This document shows, piece after piece, positions 17,531 to 26,248 of a DNA stretch of 64,000 bases. The notes below the pieces were generated by a model, which worked only from the letters and a program-made list of their open reading frames with translations, ran no database searches and was not told where the DNA came from. Numbering within the stretch: position 1 is the first letter of the stretch; each line of letters begins with the position of its first letter. This stretch comes from Streptomyces griseosporeus. Lineage in GTDB: Bacteria > Actinomycetota > Actinomycetes > Streptomycetales > Streptomycetaceae. Location: NCBI RefSeq assembly GCF_014656055.1, contig NZ_BNBR01000003.1:804482-868481 (forward strand). The letters run 5' to 3'. A program made the position numbers and the translations under genes.

Positions 17531-17572
17531 GGCGCCGCCGGACTAGGCTCTTTCCCTTCGTCCGACGGCGCC
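17531..17572 (-). terminator. Hairpin terminator after phoH
   Basis: 13-bp stem with one wobble, arms 17531-17543 and 17560-17572, loop of 16 bases. It lies 48 bases beyond the phoH stop. No U-run follows. Confidence 0.7.
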
Positions 17573-17619
17573 AACTGATGCGTAACGCCTATGAAGTTGG
17601 ATGAGTCTGTTCAGGTGGG

Positions 17620-18945
17620 TCAGATGTGCCCGTCCTCCAGCATTTCGGTCACAAGTGCGGCGATCTGGGACCTCTCGGACCTGTTGAGCGTGACGTGCGC
17701 GAAGAGCGGGTGGCCCTTCAGCTTCTCCACGACGGCGACGACACCGTCGTAGCGGCCGACGCGCAGATTGTCCCGCTGTGCCACGTCATGGGTCAGTACG
17801 ACCCGTGAGTTGGCGCCGATCCGGGAGAGCACCGTCAGCAGCACGTTGCGCTCCAGCGACTGGGCCTCGTCGACGATGACGAACGCGTCGTGCAGCGAGC
17901 GGCCGCGGATGTGGGTGAGCGGCAGGACCTCCAGCATGCCGCGCGCGGTGACCTCCTCGATGACCTCGCGGGACGTGACCGCCGACAGCGTGTCGAAGAC
18001 GGCCTGGGCCCAGGGGCTCATCTTCTCCGCCTCGCTGCCCGGCAGATAGCCCAGCTCCTGCCCGCCGACCGCGTACAGCGGCCGGAAGACCATCACCTTC
18101 TGGTGCTGCCGCCGCTCCAGGACGGCCTCCAGTCCCGCGCAGAGCGCCAGCGCCGACTTGCCGGTGCCGGCCCGGCCGCCCATGGAGACGATGCCGACGT
18201 CCGGGTCGAGCAGCAGGTCCAGCGCGATGCGCTGCTCGGCGCTGCGGCCCTTGATGCCGAACGCCTCGCGGTCCCCGCGGACCAGGCGGACGTTGCCCTC
18301 CGGCGTGACCCGGCCGAGGGCCTTGCCGCGCTCGGACTCGATGGTCAGGCCGGTGTGCACCGGGAGGCCGGCGGCCTCCGGCACATACACGTGTCCCTCC
18401 TCGAAGAGGATGTCCACCTGCTCGCCGGGCAGGGTGAGTTCGGACATCCCGGTCCAGCCGGAGTTCTCCGTGATGGCCAGTTCGGCCCGGTACTCCTCCG
18501 CGAGGAGCCCGACGGAGGAGGCCTTGATCCTCAGCGGCAGGTCCTTCGACACGACCGTGACGTCGTATCCCTCGGCCTGGAGGTTGCGTGCGACCGCGAG
18601 GATGCGGGAGTCGTTGTCCCCCAGGCGGTAGCCGGTGGGCAGCACGCTGGGGTCCGAGTGGTTGAGCTCGACCCGTACGGTCCCGCCGAGGTCCCCGGTC
18701 GGGATGGGGGCATCGAGGCGGCCGTACCGCACCCGGTAGTCGTCGAGCAGGCGCAGGGCCTGCCGGGCGAAGTACCCGAGTTCGGGATGGTGCCGCTTGG
18801 CCTCCAGTTCCGTGACCACGACGATGGGGAGCACGACCTCATGCTCGTCGAAGCGGGTCAGGGCATTGGGGTCGGCCAGCAGGACGCTGGTGTCGAGAAC
18901 ATAGGTGCGCCGGTCGGGCTTGTGGCGCTTTACGCTGGTCACCAC
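17620..18945 (-). CDS. PhoH family protein with PIN domain (PhoH2 type)
   Basis: 441 residues. The N-terminal PIN-like nuclease domain is about 12-145 (TYVLDTSVLLADPNAL, with later Asp residues in GDNDSRILAVA). The PhoH ATPase domain is about 235-435, with Walker A GRAGTGKSALALC and Walker B AFVIVDEAQSLE. PhoH2 proteins couple an RNA helicase-like ATPase to a ribonuclease. Start at tandem GTG codons (18945); ribosome binding would rely on a GAGGGGG about 14 bases upstream, a weak arrangement. Monocistronic, ending at its own hairpin. Confidence 0.93.
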   Translation of the reverse strand: MVTSVKRHKPDRRTYVLDTSVLLADPNALTRFDEHEVVLPIVVVTELEAKRHHPELGYFARQALRLLDDYRVRYGRLDAPIPTGDLGGTVRVELNHSDPSVLPTGYRLGDNDSRILAVARNLQAEGYDVTVVSKDLPLRIKASSVGLLAEEYRAELAITENSGWTGMSELTLPGEQVDILFEEGHVYVPEAAGLPVHTGLTIESERGKALGRVTPEGNVRLVRGDREAFGIKGRSAEQRIALDLLLDPDVGIVSMGGRAGTGKSALALCAGLEAVLERRQHQKVMVFRPLYAVGGQELGYLPGSEAEKMSPWAQAVFDTLSAVTSREVIEEVTARGMLEVLPLTHIRGRSLHDAFVIVDEAQSLERNVLLTVLSRIGANSRVVLTHDVAQRDNLRVGRYDGVVAVVEKLKGHPLFAHVTLNRSERSQIAALVTEMLEDGHI

Positions 18946-19265
18946 GGAAGGACGTACCCCCTCGGATGAGGTCGGGGAGCGACGAGACGGTGCTGGACCG
19001 GTGTCCGGCCCTCGCGTGCGAGGGGCCGTGAACCGGCCCTCCGCGGCTGCTTCCGTGCAGTGTCCGCACGGTCGGGCTGGTGCAAAGGGCCTCCCGGGCG
19101 GACGGCCCCGTGCCGCCCGCTGAGATCCGACGCCCGTGGTTCGGGTGTCGACCTGCTTGGCTTATGCCCTCGAACGCGCGATGCCATGCCGAAGCGCGCG
19201 GCGGCGTGCCGGTGAACTCCCGGTGACGCCTGCCCCGTGTCCGTTCCGTGTCAGGTCAGGGGCCC
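18946..19265. other. Gene-free interval between uppS and phoH
   Basis: 320 bp without a supported gene. Short ORFs here lack ribosome-binding sites and recognisable products. It must contain the phoH promoter (reading leftward) and the 3' end of the uppS transcript, but I see no clear -10/-35 pair or strong hairpin. Confidence 0.5.
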
Positions 19266-20039
19266 TCAGCCGCCGTAGCGGCGGTGGCGGGCGGCGTAGT
19301 CGCGCAGGGCCCTGAGGAAGTCGACCTTGCGGAAGGCCGGCCAGAAGACCTCACAGAAGTAGTACTCCGAGTGGGCGGTCTGCCACAGCATGAAACCGGA
19401 CAGCCGCTGCTCGCCGCTGGTGCGGATCACGAGGTCGGGGTCGGGCTGGTCGCCGGTGTACAGGTGCCGCCCGATCATCTCGACGTCGACGGACTCGGTC
19501 AGCTCCTCCAGCGAGGTGCCCTTGTCCCGGGCGTCGAGCAGCATCGACCGCACGGCGTCGGCGATCTCCTGCCGGCCGCCGTAGCCGATGGCCACGTTGA
19601 CCAGTATCCCGTCGACGTGCGCGGTGGCCTCCTCGGCCTCCTTCAGCGTGCGCTGCATGCCGCCGGGCAGCAGGTCCATCGTGCCGACGTGGTGGACGCG
19701 CCAGCGTCCGTCGGCGGCGAGGGTGCGCACGACGTCCTCGATGATCCCGAGGAGCGGACCGAGTTCCTCCTGGGGCCGGTCGAAGTTGTCCGTCGACAGC
19801 AGCCAGAGGGTGACGACCTCGACATCGGTCTCGCTGCACCAGCCGAGGAACTCCTCGATCTTGTCCGCTCCGGCGCGGTGCCCCTGGGCGGTGGTGGACC
19901 CCGCGGCCTTGGCCCAGCGCCGGTTGCCGTCCATGATCACGCCGATGTGCTTGGGCACCTGAGCGTGGTCCAGGTGGCCTTCCACCCGGCGTGCGTAGAG
20001 CCTGACGAGCAGGCCGCGCAGCTTGTCGCGCAGGTTCAC
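19266..20039 (-). CDS. uppS: Isoprenyl transferase (cis-prenyl, undecaprenyl-diphosphate synthase family)
   Basis: 257 residues. Condenses isopentenyl diphosphate into the long polyprenyl carrier for peptidoglycan. Motifs in order: HIGVIMDGNRRWAKAAG (catalytic Asp), GHRAGADKI, WLLSTDNFDRP, NVAIGYGGRQEI, DLVIRTSGEQRLSGFMLWQ, and YFCEVFWPAFRKVD. The start is GTG 20039 with GGAGGGG about 11 bases upstream. The reading frame stays open further upstream, but that stretch is Pro/Arg low complexity crossing a terminator hairpin and is not protein-coding. Actinobacteria usually have two such enzymes; which chain length this one makes is not visible. Confidence 0.94.
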   Translation of the reverse strand: MNLRDKLRGLLVRLYARRVEGHLDHAQVPKHIGVIMDGNRRWAKAAGSTTAQGHRAGADKIEEFLGWCSETDVEVVTLWLLSTDNFDRPQEELGPLLGIIEDVVRTLAADGRWRVHHVGTMDLLPGGMQRTLKEAEEATAHVDGILVNVAIGYGGRQEIADAVRSMLLDARDKGTSLEELTESVDVEMIGRHLYTGDQPDPDLVIRTSGEQRLSGFMLWQTAHSEYYFCEVFWPAFRKVDFLRALRDYAARHRRYGG

Positions 20040-20236
20040 GTGATTGTCAGCCCCTCCGGTGCGGAACGGTCCCCGGTGGCGAAGCCTACCGCTGATGCGG
20101 GAGGGGGCCGGCAAGGGGTGAGGGGGCCGGGCTGGGGGCGAGGGCCGGGCCGGGGGCGGGCGCCGGGCTGGAGGCGGGCGCCGAGCGGGGCCCGGGGGCC
20201 GGTCGGGGGCGCAGGGGCGCACGGGGTGCGCACGGA

Positions 20237-20279
20237 CAAGAAAACGGGCCGGTCCGTGGGGGGGAGACGGACCGGCCCG
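20237..20279 (-). terminator. Strong intrinsic terminator on the minus strand
   Basis: Perfect 13-bp stem CGGGCCGGTCCGT (20245-20257) with its complement at 20267-20279. On the minus strand it is followed by TTTTCTTGT. It would end a transcript arriving from the 20.3-20.7 kb interval. Confidence 0.85.
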
Positions 20280-20580
20280 AGGGGGGGTTTCCACCATAAC
20301 CCTTCGTAAGGGCAGATGCGTGCACCGGCGTGCCACAACTACTCTCCGAAACCGAATGACGACGCCGCGATGAGACCGAGAACGGATTCCGGACAGCCGG
20401 CAGAGGGCCCGGACGCAGCGGCTTCTCGGTTTTCGGACGATTCCGGACCCGTACGGCGGCCGGTACAGCGCGCCACCCCGGGGGTCCCCCCGACGGACTA
20501 CGCGTCCCGCGCGCGTGCTTGACGGCGACGGCGCTTCACGGCCTCGGACTTACGGCGCGGCGCTCTTGCTCGGTGGGTGA

Positions 20581-20615
20581 CGGCACCGCGCAGCCCCCTC
20601 CACTGCGCGGTGCCG
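20581..20615. repeat. Perfect 13-bp inverted repeat
   Basis: CGGCACCGCGCAG at 20581-20593 and its exact complement at 20603-20615, 9-base loop. No T-run follows on either strand, so it may be a structured RNA element rather than a simple terminator. Confidence 0.75.
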
Positions 20616-20735
20616 CCCGCGCAGCTTTGCTCACGCGAATTACCTTGGTCTGAACCTATGCGAAGGACTGCCCGAAAAACCAGCCGCCCCCGATAACGAT
20701 GTGGAAACCGCCCCCGCCCTGCTCCTACCGGGGTC

Positions 20736-21542
20736 CTACCGGGGCTTACGCGCGTCGAAGAGATGCCGGGTGCTGTGCGCCACGAACGCCCCCTCGTCCC
20801 GGATCCGCTCGTGCAGCGCCCGCAGCTGCGGCTCGTACGCCTCCACGGTGAACCCGGGAACCATCCACACGACCTTCCGCAGGAAGTGCACGACGGCGGC
20901 GATGTCGTGGAACTCGATCCGCAGCCGCTCGGCCCGCAGGTCGACGATCTCCAGCCCCACGGCCTCGGCGTCGGCCCGCTCACGGTCGGGATGCCGCTTG
21001 GAGCGCACCTCCTCGGGCAGCGGCCCGAGGAAATACTCGACGAGTTCGAAGACACTCGCGGGCCCGACATGCTGCGCGAAGTACGTCCCGCCCGGCTCCA
21101 GCACCCGCACGATCTCCTCCCACTGCGGCCGTACGGGATGCCGGCTGACGACGAGATCGAAGGCCCCGTCGGCGAAGGGCAGCGGGGCGTCCTCCTCGGC
21201 GGCGACGACGGCGACGCCGCGCGACCGCAGGAGGGCGGTGGCCTTGGCGACGTTGGGCGGCCACCCCTCGGTGGCGACGGCGACGGGCGGCGTACGACCG
21301 GCGCGCCCCAGGGCGAAGTCCAGCACTTCCCCGCCCCCGGTCTGCAGATCGAGCGCGGCACGGGCACCGGCCATCCGCCCGGCCATGGACACGGCGTACC
21401 CCCAGGAGGGCCGCTCCTCGCTGGCCCGCCCCTCGAACCAGGAGAAGTCCCACCCCTCGGTGGGCACGGCGACGCCTTCGGCGACGAGATCGTCGAAGCT
21501 GCGGTCGCCGTGGTCCGGGGCGTGCGGTGTAGGCATGGTCAT
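20736..21542 (-). CDS. Class I SAM-dependent methyltransferase
   Basis: 268 residues. Rossmann-type methyltransferase core from about residue 65: a ALDLQTGGGEVLDFAL glycine-rich motif I, the acidic end of strand 2 at VAVATEGW, ALLRSRGVAVVAAEEDAPLP, then ADGAFDLVVSRHPV and REVLE-like VRVLEPGGTYFAQHVG. It resembles ubiquinone/menaquinone-type and 23S rRNA-type methyltransferases only in the core fold, so the substrate is unknown. It diverges from the DinB-like gene with a 44-base gap. Confidence 0.85.
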   Translation of the reverse strand: MTMPTPHAPDHGDRSFDDLVAEGVAVPTEGWDFSWFEGRASEERPSWGYAVSMAGRMAGARAALDLQTGGGEVLDFALGRAGRTPPVAVATEGWPPNVAKATALLRSRGVAVVAAEEDAPLPFADGAFDLVVSRHPVRPQWEEIVRVLEPGGTYFAQHVGPASVFELVEYFLGPLPEEVRSKRHPDRERADAEAVGLEIVDLRAERLRIEFHDIAAVVHFLRKVVWMVPGFTVEAYEPQLRALHERIRDEGAFVAHSTRHLFDARKPR

Positions 21543-21586
21543 GATGATGACAGGGCGATGTCAGAGGCTGCTGCTAATTTCCGCGC

Positions 21587-22087
21587 ATGACGACTGCGGA
21601 CGCCCAAGGCGACGAAAAGACGACCCTCCTCGCGGCTCTGGACAGCCACCGCGACGCGGTGGTGTGGAAGCTGGAGGGCTTGGACGAGGAGGCGGCCCGC
21701 CGCCCGATGACCCCGTCCGGCACAAGCCTGCTGGGCCTGGTGAAGCACCTGGCGTCGGTGGAGTACGGCTGGTTCGTGGAGACGTTCGGCCGTGAACGGG
21801 AGCCGCTGTGGTTCGACCCCTACACGGACGAGGACATGCGGGCGACGGCCGACGAGACGACGGCCGGCCTCCTCGCCTTCTACGCCCGCGCCCGGGCCGC
21901 CGCGGACGCGGTCATCACGGAACTCCCCTTGGACGCGGTGGGCGCCCCGCCCTGGAAACCGGACCGCACGGTCTCCCTGCGCTGGGTCCTGACCCACATG
22001 CTCACGGAGACGGCACGGCACGCGGGCCACATGGACATCGTGCGGGAACTGATCGACGGCGCGACGGGCGACCGCCCACGCACCTGA
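21587..22087 (+). CDS. DinB family protein (DUF664-type)
   Basis: 166 residues, four-helix DinB/YfiT fold. Metal-binding histidines are in GLVKHLASVEYGWF and in the C-terminal WVLTHMLTETARHAGHMDIVRE. Such proteins are putative thiol-dependent S-transferases using mycothiol in actinobacteria. A TAATTT -10-like box at 21575-21580 lies 6 bases before the ATG and there is no Shine-Dalgarno sequence, so translation may be leaderless. Confidence 0.88.
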   Translation: MTTADAQGDEKTTLLAALDSHRDAVVWKLEGLDEEAARRPMTPSGTSLLGLVKHLASVEYGWFVETFGREREPLWFDPYTDEDMRATADETTAGLLAFYARARAAADAVITELPLDAVGAPPWKPDRTVSLRWVLTHMLTETARHAGHMDIVRELIDGATGDRPRT

Positions 22088-22159
22088 CGCCGGGCTCAGG
22101 GGGACGAGCGGCGAGCCTCAGGGAACGAGGGCCGAGCATCAGGGGACCAGGCGCGAGCC

Positions 22160-23032
22160 CTAGGGGACGAGCGGCCGAACCTCCTCGGCCACGAACCGCA
22201 GGAACCCCTCGGGGTCGGGCTCGTCCCCGGTCGGTTCGAGTACGACGGTGTCGGCCCCGGCATCGACCAGCCGCAACACGGCCTCGGCAACGGCCTTGGC
22301 ATCCCCGGCGACCCCGAGCCCGGCCACGTCCCCGAGCCCCTTCCCCTCGACCTCGGCACGGAGCCGGTCATGGGCGCCGTCCCCGGTGGCGGCGAGCAGA
22401 TAGGACACGACGGCATGCTCGCCACCCCGCCCACTCGCCGCGCGCCCTTCGGCGATCAACTGCACGGCGCTGCGCACCCCGTCGGCCGGCGTCACCTCAC
22501 TGAGGATGGTCCCGTCGGCAACCTCCCCCGACAGCCGCACGGTCCGGGGCCCGACGGCCCCCACAAGAACCTCGACGGCCTCCTGAGGCGGCCACCCGAG
22601 CTGCACGTCCTCAAGCCTGACGTACCGCCCCTGCACGGAAACCCTCTCCCCCCTCAACAGCGCCCGCAGAGCCTCGACATACTCCCGCAACAACGTCACG
22701 GGCGACTCGACCCGGGCCCCCACCTGCCCCATCCACTCCTGCACCCCGTGCCCGACGCCGACACGGGCCCGCCCAGGGAACATGCGCTGCAGCGAGGCGA
22801 TCTCCATGGCGGCGATGGCAACGTTCCGCAACGGAACGGGCAACAGCCCGACCCCCACCCGAACGTTCTCGGTCCAGGCGAGCGCGGCAGCAGCACTGGA
22901 CACCCCACCCTCAAGGAAGCAGTCCTCCCACAGCCACACCTCCTCAAGCCCAGCCCGATCGGCAAGCTGAACGAGACCCCGGAACCGCTCGGGGGGAAGC
23001 TGCGGGCGGATGATGGCACCGAGAGTTGTCAT
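22160..23032 (-). CDS. LLM-class flavin/F420-dependent oxidoreductase
   Basis: 290 residues, luciferase-like TIM barrel, probably F420-dependent as in many actinobacteria. Recognisable: IIRPQLPPERFRGLVQLADRAGLEEVWLWED at the N-terminus, NVRVGVGLLPVPLRNVAIAAMEIASLQRMFPGR in the middle, and the YVRLEDVQLGWPPQ region before VLVGAVGPRTVRLSGEVADG. Start at ATG 23032 fits the family N-terminus; no Shine-Dalgarno sequence precedes it. Substrate unknown. It is the last gene before the accessory type VII-like cassette. Confidence 0.88.
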   Translation of the reverse strand: MTTLGAIIRPQLPPERFRGLVQLADRAGLEEVWLWEDCFLEGGVSSAAAALAWTENVRVGVGLLPVPLRNVAIAAMEIASLQRMFPGRARVGVGHGVQEWMGQVGARVESPVTLLREYVEALRALLRGERVSVQGRYVRLEDVQLGWPPQEAVEVLVGAVGPRTVRLSGEVADGTILSEVTPADGVRSAVQLIAEGRAASGRGGEHAVVSYLLAATGDGAHDRLRAEVEGKGLGDVAGLGVAGDAKAVAEAVLRLVDAGADTVVLEPTGDEPDPEGFLRFVAEEVRPLVP

Positions 23033-23096
23033 GGAGAGTTGGTAGCCCGTCGCGCGGACAGCGGCAACTGCTTTGTCGGACAGTGGTGGGTGGTCC

Positions 23097-23615
23097 TCAG
23101 GAGCAGTGCATTGTCTTGAGCGTGGCCGGGAAGTAGGAACGCATGAAGTCCTCGATTTCCGTGCGGCGGCTTCGGTCATCCGCACGCAGCTCGGACACTT
23201 GCAAAGCGAGAGTGAAGTGCTTTCCGGCCTGAGTCCGACATGGGCTCGTGGCAATCGCTCCGTTGTCACCGATGAGCATGCCCTTGACTACCGTGCCGTT
23301 CCGCACTTCTGTTACGCCGAGCGGCTCGTTGTTCCTCGCCAGGCGCTCGAGATCTGGCGCATCATCCGCCCAATAGAAATGAAACTCAAGCACTGGGTCG
23401 TCCTTCGACAGGACTGTACAGGGACCCGACGTCGCCTCCGCGCGGTCCACCCTGCTGGACTCACGAAGGTCATCCTTGGAGGTCAGCAGAGGACGAGTGA
23501 GATCAGGGTCGATGCGCGTTCCACAAATAGCCTGTGGCACCTCTACGTCTGATGAGTTACCGCAGGATGGGGCGAGAGTCGACAAAGCGACGACGAGGAC
23601 CACCGAGGCGCGCAT
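23097..23615 (-). CDS. Small exported protein, probable lipoprotein, of the ESX-like cassette
   Basis: 172 residues. Hydrophobic signal (about 3-16) ends in LAPSC, a poor lipobox, so lipidation is uncertain. The body contains two further Cys-bearing segments (CGTRIDPDL, GPCTVLSKDD) and resembles the DUF3558-like lipoprotein style in layout, but I do not recognise a family. The start is ATG 23615 because a full AGGAGG sits 9 bases upstream; the GTG at 23633 overlaps the stop of the upstream gene (GTGA) and is an alternative. It is the last gene of the leftward cassette. Confidence 0.65.
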   Translation of the reverse strand: MRASVVLVVALSTLAPSCGNSSDVEVPQAICGTRIDPDLTRPLLTSKDDLRESSRVDRAEATSGPCTVLSKDDPVLEFHFYWADDAPDLERLARNNEPLGVTEVRNGTVVKGMLIGDNGAIATSPCRTQAGKHFTLALQVSELRADDRSRRTEIEDFMRSYFPATLKTMHCS

Positions 23616-23629
23616 ACGCACACGCCTCC

Positions 23630-25684
23630 TCACTTCGAAACCTTTCCGGAAACACCCTTGGCGTGTTCCAGCCCGGCCTGCGCATGCACGTTGATGTCGG
23701 CTTGAGCTTCAAGCTGGGAGCGATCACCTGAGTGCACGCTGCTCCACTCGTTCGCGAGAGCGACCAGCTGTCCGTTTCTGTTCTCGTAAGCCTTGATATT
23801 TTCCTGCGTCTGCTGATCGTCAAGCCTCTTCTGCTCATCTTCGAGCCATTTCCCGGTCACATAGTCAAAGCCTTGCTGTACATCATCACTGGCAACAGGG
23901 ATGTAGCTGATGGCCTTGTCGAAGATGGGCTTGGCCTCAAAATCGGCCGTCTTGGGATCCCCCTGAGCCTCGAGACGCGCTTCTTCCAAAAATCCCACCG
24001 TACGCCCAGCCCTGATCAGCGAATCAGTCGAATCCGAGCGGTCGCTGTGAATATCAGCCACCATTGCTTGATTCAGGCCGCCGTTCAGGACACCATATGC
24101 GTCCTGATCCTTGGACACCTGCTTTGCTACCTCGAACAGCTTGGTCTGATCCAGTGGCGAATCCCCCATAGCGATGCCGCTCATTGAGGCATGGACGGTG
24201 TCACCTCTGTTGACCAGCATGGCCGCCATCGGCTCTCGAAGAGACGGCGGGAACTTGTCACCAGCGTCCGCCAGATAGTTGAACGCCGACGCAAAGACTT
24301 TGTCGTTGTCCGGCCTATGGTGGACGAAGTGGGCATTCGGGTCGGAGGGGTCGACCCCGGTCGCCGCTGCCTGGAGAGCTGCTCCGAATCCCACCCTGTC
24401 GTCGCCGTCCAGCCCGGGCGCGTAGGTGCTGACCTTGGGGCCCTCACGCTCATGCAGAACCACGTCCCAGTCACGTTCCTGCATGAGGTACTTCATCCGG
24501 GCGTCCGACTTCAAGTAATCGGCCGACGTACCGGGGTCGTGGCTCATGATGCCGAGCATCCCGTCCACGGGGTCGTTGGCGAACCAGCCACCCTGCTTAC
24601 CGCTGTACTCGCCCTTCAGCCGCCAGATGTCCGAGTCCTTCTTCTCCGCCGCAATCATGTCGTCGGTCAGGTCTTCGAGCATTCCACGCGAATACCCGTG
24701 GCCCTTCTGCATGAGAGTGACGAGCGACTGATATCCCACGGCCTTGTCAAGGCGAACACCCTGCGCATCAGTTCCGTACCGCTCGACCCCGGCCTTGCGC
24801 ATCTCCTTGCGCCACTCCTGGTACCAAGGGGACTTGGTGTCCTTGGTCGCGGAAGCAAGGCTGTTGGCCAGCCCCGTCTCGAGTTCTTCGTAGTCACTGA
24901 CTCGACTACCGCCCCTGAAGTGAACGAGATCGTTCAGCTCATTCGTCAACCTGATCGTGCCACCCGCGCCCAGACCATCCAAGACTGTGCGAGAGAACTC
25001 CTGATTACCGCTGTTGTCGCGGAACGCACGCTTGAGCTCGGCGATTTCCTTGTCCGTGAGCCGGCCGCCGTCGCTCAGCTTTTCAAGCAGTTCCTCTGCT
25101 TCTTGCCCCTCATAAACTTCGATGTCTCCCTCAGCGGCACCGTTGAAACCGCCTGGGACAACATCCGAATCGATCACGACTGCTTTCAGGGCGACTTCGA
25201 CACCCGCGTCCGCGTCTGTCACGTTCTGAACCGCTTGATTAATGTGCTCCTGCCACGACCGCACGGCCTCCATATAACCGGGGTCGTGATGCAAGGCCCT
25301 GCGCTCGTCCTCGGACATCTTGTCGATATCCAGACTGACCACGCCTTGATCCGAAACCTTCATGCCGGCTTCGATGGCCTCCTGCCGAGCCGTCTTCAGC
25401 TTGCCGCGAAGTTCAACAAACTGTCCGTGCGCATCACGCAGCAGCTTTGCGACAGCCTTTGCCTCGGTCTGGGCGTACTGAAACTCCTGGAGGGTGAAGT
25501 CAAACCGAGCGTTAGCCGCGTCGGCACTCAAGCCGGTCCACGTCGTGCCCATGGAAATCTTGTGCACATCCCGCCGGTATGCCTTCTCCTGCTTGGCGAA
25601 TTCCGCCGCCATACCGTCCCACCGGTCCGCAGCCGTGGTGAGCGCTGACAGATCGGTTTCCATAATCTCGTGGTAGCTGGGCAT
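23630..25684 (-). CDS. Large WXG-domain protein, putative type VII substrate
   Basis: 684 residues. The N-terminal 110 residues look like a WXG100 helical hairpin: TTWTGLSADAANARFDFTL at about 48-66 provides the W-x-G turn, flanked by long helices. The remainder is a large helical region without catalytic motifs that I can name; similar long proteins occur repeatedly beside streptomycete type VII genes. No signal peptide. Base composition is visibly less GC-rich than flanking housekeeping genes, suggesting recent transfer. Its stop overlaps the lipoprotein's possible GTG start. Confidence 0.75.
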   Translation of the reverse strand: MPSYHEIMETDLSALTTAADRWDGMAAEFAKQEKAYRRDVHKISMGTTWTGLSADAANARFDFTLQEFQYAQTEAKAVAKLLRDAHGQFVELRGKLKTARQEAIEAGMKVSDQGVVSLDIDKMSEDERRALHHDPGYMEAVRSWQEHINQAVQNVTDADAGVEVALKAVVIDSDVVPGGFNGAAEGDIEVYEGQEAEELLEKLSDGGRLTDKEIAELKRAFRDNSGNQEFSRTVLDGLGAGGTIRLTNELNDLVHFRGGSRVSDYEELETGLANSLASATKDTKSPWYQEWRKEMRKAGVERYGTDAQGVRLDKAVGYQSLVTLMQKGHGYSRGMLEDLTDDMIAAEKKDSDIWRLKGEYSGKQGGWFANDPVDGMLGIMSHDPGTSADYLKSDARMKYLMQERDWDVVLHEREGPKVSTYAPGLDGDDRVGFGAALQAAATGVDPSDPNAHFVHHRPDNDKVFASAFNYLADAGDKFPPSLREPMAAMLVNRGDTVHASMSGIAMGDSPLDQTKLFEVAKQVSKDQDAYGVLNGGLNQAMVADIHSDRSDSTDSLIRAGRTVGFLEEARLEAQGDPKTADFEAKPIFDKAISYIPVASDDVQQGFDYVTGKWLEDEQKRLDDQQTQENIKAYENRNGQLVALANEWSSVHSGDRSQLEAQADINVHAQAGLEHAKGVSGKVSK

Positions 25685-25739
25685 GCGTAGTCCCTGGGCA
25701 GAAGAGGAGGGAGGGCTCTAGAAGGTCAAAAGATCACAG

Positions 25740-26192
25740 TCAGTACTGGTCCAGCGTGGATGACTGACGGACTGTGGACCCTATACCGAGGTCTGTACCC
25801 GTGAGAACAATGTTGCTGTTACGCAAGGCGTCCTTGTCCGAACCAAGGCGGTTCAACAGGTTTCTCACCTGATCACCCCACGTCTTGTGCGCCTTCTTCA
25901 GAGCTCCCGAGGTCAACCATCCTTCACCATCCTTGGGGCCAAATGCCTTTACAGCCGCTTCGGTATCGTGATCCGCCCATCGACCGGCTTTAGTCGTACC
26001 GGGCTCGATGTGATCCTCGATCGCCTGGGCTGCGGCTTTCTTTTCCGCCGGAGAGGAGGCGAGGTTCGGTCCGAACCCCGTGGGACCCGTTACATCGGCA
26101 GGGAGCTGATTGAGACGCATCCCTACCGGCTCCGCGGACGAGCCACCTTCAGAATGGCTCGCTCGGGTTCCTGTCATGGATGGATTCCCCAT
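25740..26192 (-). CDS. Small hypothetical protein of the ESX-like cassette
   Basis: 150 residues, no signal peptide, mostly helical. An unstructured Gly/Ser/Pro head (1-45) is followed by a helical region including EKKAAAQAIEDHIEPGTTKAGRW and ALKKAHKTWGDQVRNLLNRLG. Located 55 bases upstream of the 684-residue WXG protein in the same direction, it could be its small partner or chaperone. Start is either ATG 26192 or ATG 26177; GGGGAA before the second favours it slightly. Family not recognised. Confidence 0.6.
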   Translation of the reverse strand: MGNPSMTGTRASHSEGGSSAEPVGMRLNQLPADVTGPTGFGPNLASSPAEKKAAAQAIEDHIEPGTTKAGRWADHDTEAAVKAFGPKDGEGWLTSGALKKAHKTWGDQVRNLLNRLGSDKDALRNSNIVLTGTDLGIGSTVRQSSTLDQY

Positions 26193-26248
26193 CTGTTCTG
26201 ATTGAGTGTCGAGTCGGCTTGAGAAGCCGCTCAGGTGACCCGGTCACG

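Larger units (their letters stand above)
20040..20735. other. 696-bp interval with two strong hairpins and no assured gene
   Basis: Between uppS and a methyltransferase gene, both on the minus strand. It holds a minus-strand terminator (20237-20279), a perfect 13-bp stem (20581-20615), a TAGGTT -10-like box upstream (about 20655-20660 read on minus), and a GTG-started 32-codon ORF (20536-20634, minus) with AAGG 8 bases before it. Taken together this suggests a short independent minus-strand transcript. Whether it is an sRNA or encodes the 32-residue peptide is undecided. Confidence 0.5.

Noticed and set aside
19266..20336. uppS extended to an upstream GTG at 20336
   Set aside because: The added 99 residues are Pro/Arg-rich and cross a strong terminator hairpin; family N-termini begin near 20039.
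20498..20580. Arg-rich 27-residue peptide (KSEAVKRRRRQARARDA end)
   Set aside because: Looks like a small ribosomal-type peptide but has no ATG or GTG start in frame and atypical codons; the overlapping GTG ORF is somewhat better supported.
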